12,378 nucleotides of DNA from NCBI GenBank assembly GCA_964574935.1, contig CAZNOZ010000055.1, forward strand, positions 1 through 12,378. The letters are read 5' to 3'. The notes beneath the pieces are model-generated. The model was given only the letters and a program-made list of their open reading frames with translations, was not told the DNA's origin and searched no databases. The stretch comes from JBBECE01 sp964574935 (GTDB lineage Bacteria > Pseudomonadota > Alphaproteobacteria > Rhizobiales > Devosiaceae). Each line of letters begins with the position of its first letter. The stretch's first letter is position 1. Shown one piece after another: positions 5,971 through 12,378 of this stretch. Made by a program: the position numbers and the translations under genes.

Positions 5971-7338
5971 TCAGGCGGCGCTGGAACGCTGGGCGCCCGG
6001 GGCGGGCACTTCAAGGCCCTCGCCGGCATACTGGTTGAGCTTGTTCCTCAGCGTGCGGATCGAAATCCCCAGTATGTTGGCGGTGTGGGTGCGGTTGCCC
6101 AGGCAATGGTCGAGGGTGTCGAGGATGAGGTCGCGCTCGACATCGGCGACGCTGCGGCCGACCAGCGAAGCGGTGGCGGCCCGGGCGGCGAGGGCGGCCT
6201 GGTCGGCCATCGAGGGCGAGGCGGCGTTCGCCGCATCGGCGCCGTCGGGCATTCTGATGTCGGCCGGCTCGATGATGTCGCCGGAGGCCAGCAGCACGGC
6301 GCGATGCAGAGTGTTCTCGAGCTCGCGGACGTTGCCGGGCCAGGGGGCGCGGGCGAGCTCCTGGCGTGCCGCTTCGGAAAGCGCGCGCCGGGGCAGGCCA
6401 TTGGCGTCGGCATATTTGGCGACGAAGTGCTCGGCCAGGGCCTCGATGTCGGCCGGGCGGGCGCGCAGGGGCGGCAGATGCAGGGTGACGACGTTGAGGC
6501 GATAGAGGAGATCCTGGCGGAACGTGCCCTGGCGCACCGCTTCGTCGAGGTTGCGGTTGGAGGTGGCGATGACGCGGATATCGACCGGCACCGGCTTGGC
6601 GCCGCCGAGGCGGTCGATCAGCCGTTCCTGGAGCGCCCGCAGGAGCTTGGCCTGCAGGCGTGTATCCATCTCGGATATCTCATCGAGCAGCAGGGTGCCG
6701 GTGTCGGCCTCCTCGAATTTGCCGATGCGGCGGGCGACGGCGCCGGTGAAGGCGCCCTTCTCGTGCCCGAACAATTCCGACTCGAGCAGCTCACCGGGAA
6801 TGGCCGCGCAGTTGACGGAGATGAAGGGCCGCGAGTCCCGGCGCGAGCGGGCGTGCAGATACTTCGCCACCAGTTCCTTGCCGGTGCCGCTCTCGCCGGT
6901 GATCAGGACGCTGGCGTCCGAGGGCGCGATCTGGTCGGCCAGGCCGACCAGCCGGATCATGGCGGGGTCGCGGTAGACGAAGTCGGTGCTGTCGCGGGCG
7001 ACGGCGGCGATGACCGCCGCGATCAGTTCGGCGTCGGGGGGCAGGGGGATGTATTCCTTGGCGCCGGCGCGGATGGCATTGACGGCGGCGGCGGTGTCGT
7101 TGCCGGTGCCGCAGGCGACCAGCGGCACATGCATGCGCTCGGCCTCCAGGGCGCCGATGAGCGAGGGGATGTCGATGGCGACGTCGGCCAGCAGCAGGTC
7201 GGCGCCGCGTCCGGCCCTCAGGCTGGCCAGCGCGATCTCGGCGGTCGGGGCGTGGGCAACCTTGGCGCCCCCGTCCATCGCCAGCTTGGTCGCCTCGGAA
7301 AGCTGACCTTCCAGCGCGCCGATGATGAGTAGCCGCAT
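5971..7338 (-). CDS. flbD: Sigma-54-dependent flagellar transcription activator FlbD
   Basis: FlbD is the NtrC-type activator that, with sigma-54, switches on middle and late flagellar genes and in Caulobacter also represses fliF. The 455-residue protein has a receiver-like domain (1-115), an AAA+ domain and a C-terminal Fis helix-turn-helix (about 400-437, with HTANILGISIRTLRNKL). The AAA+ domain carries Walker A GESGTGKE (148-155), the sigma-54-contact loop GAFTGA (195-200) and Walker B TLLLDE (215-220). The receiver is degenerate: the acidic pair expected at residues 8-9 is Ala-Leu, though D52 and K94 remain. This is the FlbD pattern rather than NtrC, and in Caulobacter such activity depends on FliX rather than on classical phosphorylation. 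The start is ATG 7338 with AGAGGA before it. It lies 18 bases after fliN, so it belongs to the fliF operon. Confidence 0.95.
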   Translation of the reverse strand: MRLLIIGALEGQLSEATKLAMDGGAKVAHAPTAEIALASLRAGRGADLLLADVAIDIPSLIGALEAERMHVPLVACGTGNDTAAAVNAIRAGAKEYIPLPPDAELIAAVIAAVARDSTDFVYRDPAMIRLVGLADQIAPSDASVLITGESGTGKELVAKYLHARSRRDSRPFISVNCAAIPGELLESELFGHEKGAFTGAVARRIGKFEEADTGTLLLDEISEMDTRLQAKLLRALQERLIDRLGGAKPVPVDIRVIATSNRNLDEAVRQGTFRQDLLYRLNVVTLHLPPLRARPADIEALAEHFVAKYADANGLPRRALSEAARQELARAPWPGNVRELENTLHRAVLLASGDIIEPADIRMPDGADAANAASPSMADQAALAARAATASLVGRSVADVERDLILDTLDHCLGNRTHTANILGISIRTLRNKLNQYAGEGLEVPAPGAQRSSAA

Positions 7339-7356
7339 TGGTCCTCTCCCTCCGCC

Positions 7357-7791
7357 TCAGGCGGCTTTGATGATTTCCGTCATGGTGATGCCGAGCCTGG
7401 AATCGACAAGCACGATCTCTCCGCGCGCGACGAGGCGGTCGTTGACATAGATGTCGATGGCTTCTCCGACCTGCCGGTCGAGTTCGACGACGCTGCCGAC
7501 ATTCATCTTCAGCAGCTTGGCGACCGGCATGCGGGTTCGGCCGAGGACCGCCGAAATTCGCACCGGCACGTCGAACACGGCCTCGAGATCGGCCGCCGAT
7601 TTGTCGCTGGGGTCGACGGCGTCGACGTCGTCGATGTTCGAATCATCCCCATTGCCGCTCATGTCCTCGAGGCTCGGGGCGCCGGCGGCCGGGCCCGGCG
7701 CGGCGGGATCGGTTTGACCGGCGGCCGGCGCGGCGGGATCGGTTTGCGTCGGCCCGTCGTCAGGGGCGCCGGTTTCGTCTTCGTCGCTCAT
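7357..7791 (-). CDS. fliN: Flagellar motor switch protein FliN
   Basis: FliN forms the lower part of the C-ring and helps dock FliH-FliI. The 144-residue product has an acidic, low-complexity N-terminal half (residues 1-65) and a C-terminal SpoA domain (about 70-140), including the KLLKMNVGSVVELDRQVGE and VARGEIVLVDSRLGI segments. The start is ATG 7791, which overlaps the stop of fliH by 4 bases (ATGA) and has GGAGAAG on the complement of 7796-7802. The frame runs far upstream (to 8088), but that part is an out-of-frame reading of fliH. The N-terminal half contains a short tandem duplication, listed separately. The gene is fourth in the fliF operon and followed by flbD. Confidence 0.95.
   Translation of the reverse strand: MSDEDETGAPDDGPTQTDPAAPAAGQTDPAAPGPAAGAPSLEDMSGNGDDSNIDDVDAVDPSDKSAADLEAVFDVPVRISAVLGRTRMPVAKLLKMNVGSVVELDRQVGEAIDIYVNDRLVARGEIVLVDSRLGITMTEIIKAA
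7695..7746. repeat. 30-bp tandem duplication within fliN
   Basis: A 22-base block at 7695-7716 recurs exactly at 7725-7746, a period of 30 bp. In the protein it gives two consecutive 10-residue units, QTDPAAPAAG and QTDPAAPGPA (residues 16-35 of FliN). The period is in frame, so it only lengthens the flexible N-terminal linker, away from the SpoA fold. Confidence 0.85.
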
Positions 7792-8450
7792 TGGTCTTCT
7801 CCGGGCAAGCTGGGCGCGGCCCCCGTCGCGGTCGGGGAGGCGCCGAGATAATGGCGGATGGCTTTGTCGACCGAGGCTTCGATGGCGGCGCCGTCGCGCA
7901 CCACCCCGCCGTCGGCCCAGTCGATACGGCAGTCGCCCAGGGCGATGTCGGGCTCGCCCATGATCACCAGCCGGCCGTCGAAGCCGAGCTCGGCGGCGCG
8001 GGACTCGGCGGTCTGCCTGACGGCTTCGGCGAGATCGGGATGGCAGCGAATGACCACATGCGGCACCCGGTCGAGGGAGGCCAGGCACTCGGCGAGGAGG
8101 GCGTCGATTTCGGCAGCGGGCCGGCTGTCGACGAGATGGCAGGCAAGCTTGCGGGCAATCAGTGAGGCAAGCTCGGCGGCCTCGCCGCGCGTCTGGCCCA
8201 ACGCCGCGTCGAGCGCCTCGGCGAAGCGGGCGGATTGGTCGGCGAGGTCGCGGGCGGCGGCGGCGGTTGCCTCGGCGGCGCGGGCGGCGGCACCGGCCTC
8301 GCCTTCGGCCCTGCCTTCGGCGCGGGCCGTCTGGCGTGCTTCGTCGAGCAGTCTTTGCAGCGCCGCTTCGTCGATCAGCGTGGCCTTGTCCCCGGTCCGG
8401 CCGAGGTCGAGGTCGAAGCCGAACCGGGCGGGGGCGGCGAGCTCAGCCAT
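7788..8450 (-). CDS. fliH: Flagellar assembly protein FliH (FlbE)
   Basis: FliH is the peripheral-stalk-like regulator of the FliI ATPase and anchors it to FliN and FlhA. The 220-residue product begins at ATG 8450, sharing one base with the fliG stop (TGATG). It has an alanine/glutamate-rich coiled-coil middle (about 25-95) of the kind seen in FliH and V-ATPase E subunits, and a C-terminal domain ending in VIMGEPDIALGDCRIDWADGG, a FliH hallmark. Position between fliG and fliN matches the Caulobacter gene called flbE. The N-terminus has aromatic residues (FGFDLDL) where FliH proteins contact FlhA. Sequence conservation in the family is low, so the call rests on the C-terminal motif and gene order. 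It overlaps fliN by 4 bases, suggesting translational coupling. Confidence 0.9.
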   Translation of the reverse strand: MAELAAPARFGFDLDLGRTGDKATLIDEAALQRLLDEARQTARAEGRAEGEAGAAARAAEATAAAARDLADQSARFAEALDAALGQTRGEAAELASLIARKLACHLVDSRPAAEIDALLAECLASLDRVPHVVIRCHPDLAEAVRQTAESRAAELGFDGRLVIMGEPDIALGDCRIDWADGGVVRDGAAIEASVDKAIRHYLGASPTATGAAPSLPGEDQ

Positions 8451-9526
8451 CAGCCGATCATCTCCTCGTCGCCGCGGTTCTTGGTGATGACGATCTCGCC
8501 GCGGGCGGCAAGGTCCTTGGCGGTGTTGAGAAGGCGCGACTGGGCCTCGTCGACGTCCTTGAGGCGGACCGGCCCCATGGTGTCCATGTCCTCGCGCAGC
8601 ATCTTGGAGGCGCGCGCCGACATGTTGGCGAAAAAGAAGTCGCGGGTCGCCTCCGAGGCGCCCTTGAGCGCCAGGGCCAGATCGGATTTCTCCACCGATT
8701 GCAGGATGGTCTGGATGGCTGCGGATTCCAGCCCCGCCAAATCGTCGAAGGTGAACATCAGCGCCTTGATGCGCTCGGCGGCATCGCGATCGATCTCCTC
8801 GAGGGAGGCGATGAAACGGGTCTCGGTCTGGCGATCGAAGCTGTTGAAGATCTCCGCCATCTGCTCGTAGCTGTCGCGCAGCCGGCTGGGGCTGAGCGTG
8901 GAGACGAACTCGGTGCGCAGGGTGGATTCGATCTTGTCCAGCACGTCCTTCTGGACCGGCTCGATGGCAAGCATGCGCAACACGCACTCCATCGACAGCG
9001 CCTCGGGCAGGCTCGCCAGGACCCGGCTGGCGTGATCGGGAGAGAGTTTGGACAGCACCACAGCGGCGGTCTGGGGATATTCGTTCTTCAGGAAGTTCGC
9101 CAACACGTCCTCCTGGACGTTGGAGAGCTTCTCCCAGATGTTGCGCCCGGCCGGGCCCCTGATCTCCTCCATGATGAAGTCGACCCGCTCCTTGGGCAGG
9201 AAGGACAGCAGCAGACGTTCGGTTGAATCCGGGGTGCCGGCGAGGTTGGTGTTGGAGGACAGGCGGGTGACGAAATCCACCAGCAATTCGTCGAGCATGC
9301 TCTGGGTGATCGGCCCGATCCGCACCATGGCGCTGGAGAGCTGACGGATTTCGATTTCGTCGAGCTCCTCGAAGATGGTCTTGCCGTAGTCCGGCCCCAG
9401 CGCCAGCAGGATGGCGGCGGCCTTCTCGTCACCTTCCAGGTCCCGTTCGGCGGCATCGCCCTGCACCACCAACCGGCCCTCGGAAGGGCGGGGGCCGGCG
9501 ATGGCTGCCTGTGCGGGGGGCGCCAT
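8450..9526 (-). CDS. fliG: Flagellar motor switch protein FliG
   Basis: FliG links the MS ring to the C-ring and carries the torque-generating residues that interact with the MotA stator. The product has 358 residues, slightly longer than the usual 330-345 because of a variable N-terminus. The middle-domain EHPQ motif appears as EYPQ (149-152). The MFxF hinge is MFTF (257-260). The torque helix retains its charge pattern, with K288, R295 and R305 followed by REDMD (311-315) before GPVRLKDVDEAQ. The start is ATG 9526, sharing one base with the fliF stop, and the end shares one base with fliH, so fliF, fliG and fliH are translationally coupled. It appears fully functional. Confidence 0.97.
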   Translation of the reverse strand: MAPPAQAAIAGPRPSEGRLVVQGDAAERDLEGDEKAAAILLALGPDYGKTIFEELDEIEIRQLSSAMVRIGPITQSMLDELLVDFVTRLSSNTNLAGTPDSTERLLLSFLPKERVDFIMEEIRGPAGRNIWEKLSNVQEDVLANFLKNEYPQTAAVVLSKLSPDHASRVLASLPEALSMECVLRMLAIEPVQKDVLDKIESTLRTEFVSTLSPSRLRDSYEQMAEIFNSFDRQTETRFIASLEEIDRDAAERIKALMFTFDDLAGLESAAIQTILQSVEKSDLALALKGASEATRDFFFANMSARASKMLREDMDTMGPVRLKDVDEAQSRLLNTAKDLAARGEIVITKNRGDEEMIG

Positions 9527-11169
9527 CAGGCGGCCTGGTTGAGCCAGTCACGAATGATCGTGGAGGCCTGCTTGGGGCGCTCCTCGATCAGATCGCCGAC
9601 TTGTTGAAGGGTCTGGAACTTCGCTTCCCCCATCGAGCGCGCCTGCTCCATCCACTGCTCGGACTCGCCCTGGTGCTTGCGTTCGCTGTCGATCAGCGCC
9701 TGGGGGCCGGAGATCTGTTGCTGGGGTTCGGCGTCGGGAACCGCGGAAGCCTGCGGGAGCGCCAGGGGCTCGGTTTCGGGCGCCAGCACCCGCTTGACCA
9801 ACGGCCGCATCACGAAGAACACGAGCGCCACCGCGATCAGCATGGTCACCAGCATCTCGACCATGGAGAACAGATCGTCGCGGGTGAAATTGAACAGGCC
9901 GGCGTCGGAATCGGGGATCGTCAGATCCGGACGGGCGGCGAACTGCATATTGACCACCTGGACCTGATCGCCGCGGGACGGGTCGAAGCCGATCGCGGAT
10001 TTGACCAGCGCCTCGATCTGGGTGAGGTCGTCCCCGGAGCGCGGCTGGTAGACGGAATTGCCGTTGGTGTCGGACTGGTAGGTGCCGTCGACGACCACCG
10101 CCACCGACAATCGCCTGACGTCGCCGGCCTCGTTGACCTCGGTCGTGGTGGTCTTCGGGATCTCGTAGTTGATGGTCTCCTCGGTGGTCGCGGAGCGTTC
10201 CGAGGATCCGCCGGTGGCCGTGGACGTCGTGCCGGCGTTGCCCGGCAGCTCGTTGGCCACCGACACGGAGCCGTCCGAGGCGGGTCCGGTCGCGGCGTCT
10301 TCGAGTTCGCGGGTCTGGGAGGAGCGCACGACCTGGCCGTTCGGGTCGTAGGTCTCGCGGGTCACCGTCGAGCGCGTGGTGTCGAGCTCGGCGGAAACCT
10401 GCACGCGGGCCCGTCCGGCGCCGACGACGTTGGAGAGCATGTCCTCGATCCGGGTGCGCACCCTGTTCTCGAAGGCCAGCGTCCGCTCCGCGAACATCGC
10501 CGCGGCGGCGTCCTCGTCGTTGCCGACGGTGCCGGAGGCCAGCAGCTCGCCTTCGGTGTCGACGATGGAGACCCTGTTGGGGCTGAGCCCGTCGATGGCG
10601 GTGGCGGTCAGGTGCTGGATGGCGCGGATTTCACCGACCGACAGCGCCCCCCTGACCTCGAGTACGATCGAGGCGGTGGGGTCCTTGGCCTCGCGCCGAA
10701 ACAGCTCGCGCTCGGGCAGCACCAGATGCACGCGGGCGCCGCGGACCCGGGCGAGCGAGGTGATGGTGCGGGCGAGTTCGCCCTCCAGGGCCCTGAGCTG
10801 GTTGATGTTCTGGACGAAGCTGGTGGCGCCCAGGGTCGATTGCTGATCGAAGATCTCGTAGCCGACCTGGCCGCGCGCCGGCAGCCCCGATTCGGCCAGC
10901 GTCATGCGGATCGAGGTGATCTGATCGCGCGGGACCAGAATCGCCTCGCCCTCGCCGCGCAGCTGATAGTTGATGTTGAGGGTCTGCAGCTCGGAGACGA
11001 TGGCCGCCGAATCATCGAAGCTGAGGCCGGTGTAGAGCGGCGCCATCTGCGGGGTGGTGACCCGGAAGGTCAGGAAGGCGAAGAAGGCCAGCGTCATGAC
11101 GGCGACAACCGCCATCGCGGCTACCCGCGCCATGCCCAGCCGATTAAGGAAAGCAAGTACGTTACTCAC
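9526..11169 (-). CDS. fliF: Flagellar MS-ring protein FliF
   Basis: FliF forms the membrane MS ring on which the rotor and export gate assemble. The 547-residue product is of normal length. It has an N-terminal membrane helix (about 14-35), a periplasmic region with ring-building motifs (RGARVHLVLPER, ASIVLEVRG, FENRVRTRIEDML), a low-complexity Ser/Thr-rich periplasmic loop and a second membrane helix (about 436-456). The cytoplasmic tail ends in an acidic/aromatic FliG-binding segment (TIIRDWLNQAA). The start is GTG 11169; only a weak purine site (AGGGCGG) precedes it. It is the first gene of the fliF-fliG-fliH-fliN-flbD operon and has a consensus CtrA box 82-100 bases upstream, so it is expected to be a class II, CtrA-activated gene. 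Confidence 0.97.
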   Translation of the reverse strand: MSNVLAFLNRLGMARVAAMAVVAVMTLAFFAFLTFRVTTPQMAPLYTGLSFDDSAAIVSELQTLNINYQLRGEGEAILVPRDQITSIRMTLAESGLPARGQVGYEIFDQQSTLGATSFVQNINQLRALEGELARTITSLARVRGARVHLVLPERELFRREAKDPTASIVLEVRGALSVGEIRAIQHLTATAIDGLSPNRVSIVDTEGELLASGTVGNDEDAAAAMFAERTLAFENRVRTRIEDMLSNVVGAGRARVQVSAELDTTRSTVTRETYDPNGQVVRSSQTRELEDAATGPASDGSVSVANELPGNAGTTSTATGGSSERSATTEETINYEIPKTTTTEVNEAGDVRRLSVAVVVDGTYQSDTNGNSVYQPRSGDDLTQIEALVKSAIGFDPSRGDQVQVVNMQFAARPDLTIPDSDAGLFNFTRDDLFSMVEMLVTMLIAVALVFFVMRPLVKRVLAPETEPLALPQASAVPDAEPQQQISGPQALIDSERKHQGESEQWMEQARSMGEAKFQTLQQVGDLIEERPKQASTIIRDWLNQAA

Positions 11170-11206
11170 CGGACCGCCCTATCGCGTAAATTGTTCTTGG
11201 GGCGAC

Positions 11207-11222
11207 GCCGAACCGGTTGCCC
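11207..11222. promoter_or_regulatory. Possible FlbD operator (ftr-like) near the fliF start
   Basis: A near-palindrome centred on AACCGGTT (11211-11218), with GCCG on one side and GCCC on the other, lies between the CtrA box and fliF. In Caulobacter FlbD represses fliF from a palindromic ftr site in this position. The match to the ftr consensus as I remember it is only partial, so this is a candidate. Confidence 0.3.
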
Positions 11223-11250
11223 CTGCAGCTAGGGAATTATTGCCTAGTGT

Positions 11251-11269
11251 ATGGTTAATAGGCCCTTAA
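11251..11269 (-). promoter_or_regulatory. Consensus CtrA box for the fliF operon
   Basis: Read toward fliF the sequence is TTAA-N7-TTAACCAT, with half-sites at 11269-11266 and 11258-11255 followed by CCAT down to 11251. Spacing and extension match the full CtrA consensus with no mismatch in those positions. It lies 82-100 bases upstream of the GTG of fliF, leaving room for a -10 and leader, as expected for a class II flagellar promoter. Confidence 0.85.
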
Positions 11270-11294
11270 TTGCGTCAGGCCGGGTGGGGGAGTT

Positions 11295-11307
11295 CGCTGT
11301 CACAGCG
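11295..11307. repeat. 13-bp palindrome upstream of the Tag-like gene
   Basis: CGCTG (11295-11299) and CAGCG (11303-11307) are inverted around TCA, 66 bases before the ATG at 11373. It could be an operator for the plus-strand gene, or chance in GC-rich DNA. Confidence 0.25.
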
Positions 11308-11372
11308 GCGTCGCGTCCCCTACGTGAAAGCCCGGATGGCGGTAGTGGTTCCTATCTGGAGGGACAGCAGGG

Positions 11373-12053
11373 ATGCGCAGCTTCGATGAGATCTATGCGA
11401 TCGCCGCCGAGCGACGCGGCGGCCCCAAAGCGGTCGAGGCCTTGCTTTCGCGGCCGAAACCCGAATCCGAGCTGATTGCGATCCCCGACGACCGCTGGCT
11501 CGCCGGCATGGTGCGGGCGGTGTTCAATGCCGGCTTCAACTGGCGGGTGATCGAGGCCAAATGGGACGGGTTCGAGGCGGCCTTCGAGGGATTTGACATC
11601 CATCGCAACGCGATGGCCTCCGACGAGGATGTGGCGCGATGGACCCAGGACACCCGAATCGTCCGGCATGCGGCGAAGATCCGCTCGGTGCAGGCCAACG
11701 CGCAGCTTCTGGTGGAGCTCAGCGGGGAGCGCGGCAATCGGCCGCATCAGCTGGCGGTGTGGCCGGCCACCGATTTCGCGGGGCTTGTGGAGATGCTCAA
11801 GCAGCGCGGCTCGCGGCTGGGCGGGATGACGGGCCCGTATTTCCTCAGGGCGATGGGCAAGGACGGGTTTGTCCTCGGCCGCGACGGGGTTGCGCGATTG
11901 ATCGCCGAAGGCGTGGTCGACAAACCGCCATCCTCGAAATCGGCGATGCGGGCGGTGCAGGCGGCGTTCAATACGTGGATGGAGCAGTCGGGCCGTTCGC
12001 TGACCGAGATCTCCCGGGTGCTGGCGCTCAGCACGGGCGAATTGCGCTACTAG
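11373..12053 (+). CDS. DNA-3-methyladenine glycosylase I-like protein (Tag family)
   Basis: Tag enzymes remove 3-methyladenine from alkylated DNA by base excision. The 226-residue product contains the family core FNAGFNWRVIEAKWDGFEAAFEGFD (residues 51-75, written here with X-free text only as far as needed: AGFNW 53-57, KWDGF 63-67, AFEGFD 70-75). It also has the following DTRIVRHAAKIRSVQANA helix pair (93-110) and a late LKQRGSRLGGMTGPYFLRAMG segment (142-161) that parallels the closing part of Tag. The Cys and His zinc ligands of E. coli Tag are absent, and the acidic residue I recall in the base pocket (E38 in E. coli) corresponds to an alanine, so it is a divergent subfamily. GGAGGG (11358-11363) precedes the ATG. 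It is divergent from fliF and probably unrelated to motility. Confidence 0.85.
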   Translation: MRSFDEIYAIAAERRGGPKAVEALLSRPKPESELIAIPDDRWLAGMVRAVFNAGFNWRVIEAKWDGFEAAFEGFDIHRNAMASDEDVARWTQDTRIVRHAAKIRSVQANAQLLVELSGERGNRPHQLAVWPATDFAGLVEMLKQRGSRLGGMTGPYFLRAMGKDGFVLGRDGVARLIAEGVVDKPPSSKSAMRAVQAAFNTWMEQSGRSLTEISRVLALSTGELRY

Positions 12054-12185
12054 GGCCTGTACTCACAAAGGGTTTGGAGCGTGGTTTGAGCGAAAATCGT
12101 TCAGTTTCAGGAGAAAGACCGCGGACGGAGCCGACCTCCTTCAAGGGCTTGCGAAGCCAAAATGGACGATTGTCGCCAAATCCCC

Positions 12186-12236
12186 GGCGCCCGGCCCCAA
12201 AAAGCGGGAACCGGTTTTCGGACAAGGCCGGGCGCC
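12186..12236. repeat. Palindromic intergenic repeat with 11-bp perfect arms
   Basis: GGCGCCCGGCC (12186-12196) is exactly inverted at 12226-12236. The 29-base centre contains GGGAACCGGTTTTCGG, with palindrome AACCGGTT at 12209-12216. This central text resembles repeats that I recall as abundant in Rhizobiales and related intergenic DNA. Confidence 0.7.
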
Positions 12237-12250
12237 ACTTTGAGTGGGCG

Positions 12251-12293
12251 GACGCCCGAACCGCAAAAGTGGTGTCCACTTTTGCTGGGCGTC
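12251..12293. repeat. Palindromic intergenic repeat with two-part stem
   Basis: The inner arms GCAAAAGTGG (12263-12272) and CCACTTTTGC (12276-12285) are perfect around TGT. Outer arms GACGCCC (12251-12257) and GGGCGTC (12287-12293) extend the structure across a 5-base against 1-base bulge. It is 14 bases from the previous palindrome, so the two may form one composite repeat. Confidence 0.75.
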
Positions 12294-12378
12294 TCGCCGT
12301 GACGCGGCGGATTTGGGCCCTGAATGCGTTGCGTTCCGCTTGTGGTGTTCGGCACCACGGCGCGGTCCGCGCCTGTTC

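Larger units (their letters stand above)
12054..12378. other. Non-coding tail with several strong palindromes
   Basis: I see no credible gene in these 325 bases; open frames on the minus strand are arginine/proline-rich and read through the palindromes. Besides the two large inverted repeats listed separately, there are short hairpins at 12146-12150/12154-12158 (GGCTT, loop GCG, AAGCC) and 12342-12347/12353-12358 (GTGGTG, loop TTCGG, CACCAC). No T-run terminator is evident after the stop at 12053. The stretch looks like a repeat-rich intergenic region. Confidence 0.6.

Noticed and set aside
5830..7332. 500-residue open frame on the plus strand across flbD
   Set aside because: Antisense shadow of flbD, which has all NtrC-family motifs.
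7352..7364. CCGCCT-C-AGGCGG palindrome at the fliN stop
   Set aside because: The one-base loop cannot form a normal hairpin and there is no T-run; likely chance in GC-rich sequence.
9511..11232. 573-residue open frame on the plus strand across fliF
   Set aside because: Antisense shadow of fliF; no domain signature and biased composition.
12028..12358. Two 83-residue minus-strand frames at the right end
   Set aside because: They read through the palindromic repeats and have repeat-derived arginine/proline-rich text, so they are probably not genes.
1..12378. CRISPR arrays, tRNA or rRNA genes, intact insertion sequences, prophage or defence genes
   Set aside because: None was seen; the repeats present are isolated inverted repeats, not spaced direct repeats.

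Overview
The window comes from a GC-rich alphaproteobacterium with Caulobacter-type flagellar and cell-cycle control. It has a near-identical CtrA N-terminus, a fliF-fliG-fliH(flbE)-fliN-flbD-flhA order that I recall from Caulobacter crescentus, a FlbD regulator, and a textbook CtrA box upstream of fliF. The palindromic repeats at the right end look like those common in Rhizobiales and related orders. I cannot name the genus.

Layout. 1-325 (-): 5' part of ctrA, the master cell-cycle response regulator, cut by the window edge. 326-684: AT-richer shared control region between divergent ctrA and fliI, holding TTAA half-sites and GANTC (CcrM-type) sites. 685-2490 (+): fliI-fliJ (export ATPase and its stalk/escort protein), closed by a perfect 14-bp hairpin terminator (2512-2543). 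2573-3010 (-): a four-helix membrane protein resembling DUF6789. 3167-3574 (-): a GFA/CENP-V-type zinc protein. 3654-11169 (-): the main flagellar block, read right to left as fliF (MS ring), fliG (switch/rotor), fliH/flbE (ATPase regulator), fliN (C-ring), flbD (sigma-54 activator), flhA (export gate). The first four genes overlap by 1-4 bases. 11170-11372: fliF promoter region with the CtrA box. 11373-12053 (+): a Tag-like DNA glycosylase. 12054-12378: no gene seen, with several strong palindromes.

How it fits together. CtrA is expected to switch on the early (class II) genes fliF-flbD and perhaps fliIJ. FliF and FliG build the basal MS ring and rotor, FliN belongs to the C-ring, FlhA is the export gate, and FliH, FliI and FliJ form the ATPase that feeds it. 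FlbD then activates late sigma-54 genes, which lie outside this window. The most unusual piece of DNA is the 184-base gap between flbD and flhA. It is a compact element with roughly 30-bp imperfect terminal inverted repeats (16 bp perfect) and two perfect internal hairpins. Its flhA-proximal arm carries the flhA ribosome binding site, so it is either a MITE-like insertion or an RNA switch on flhA, possibly both.
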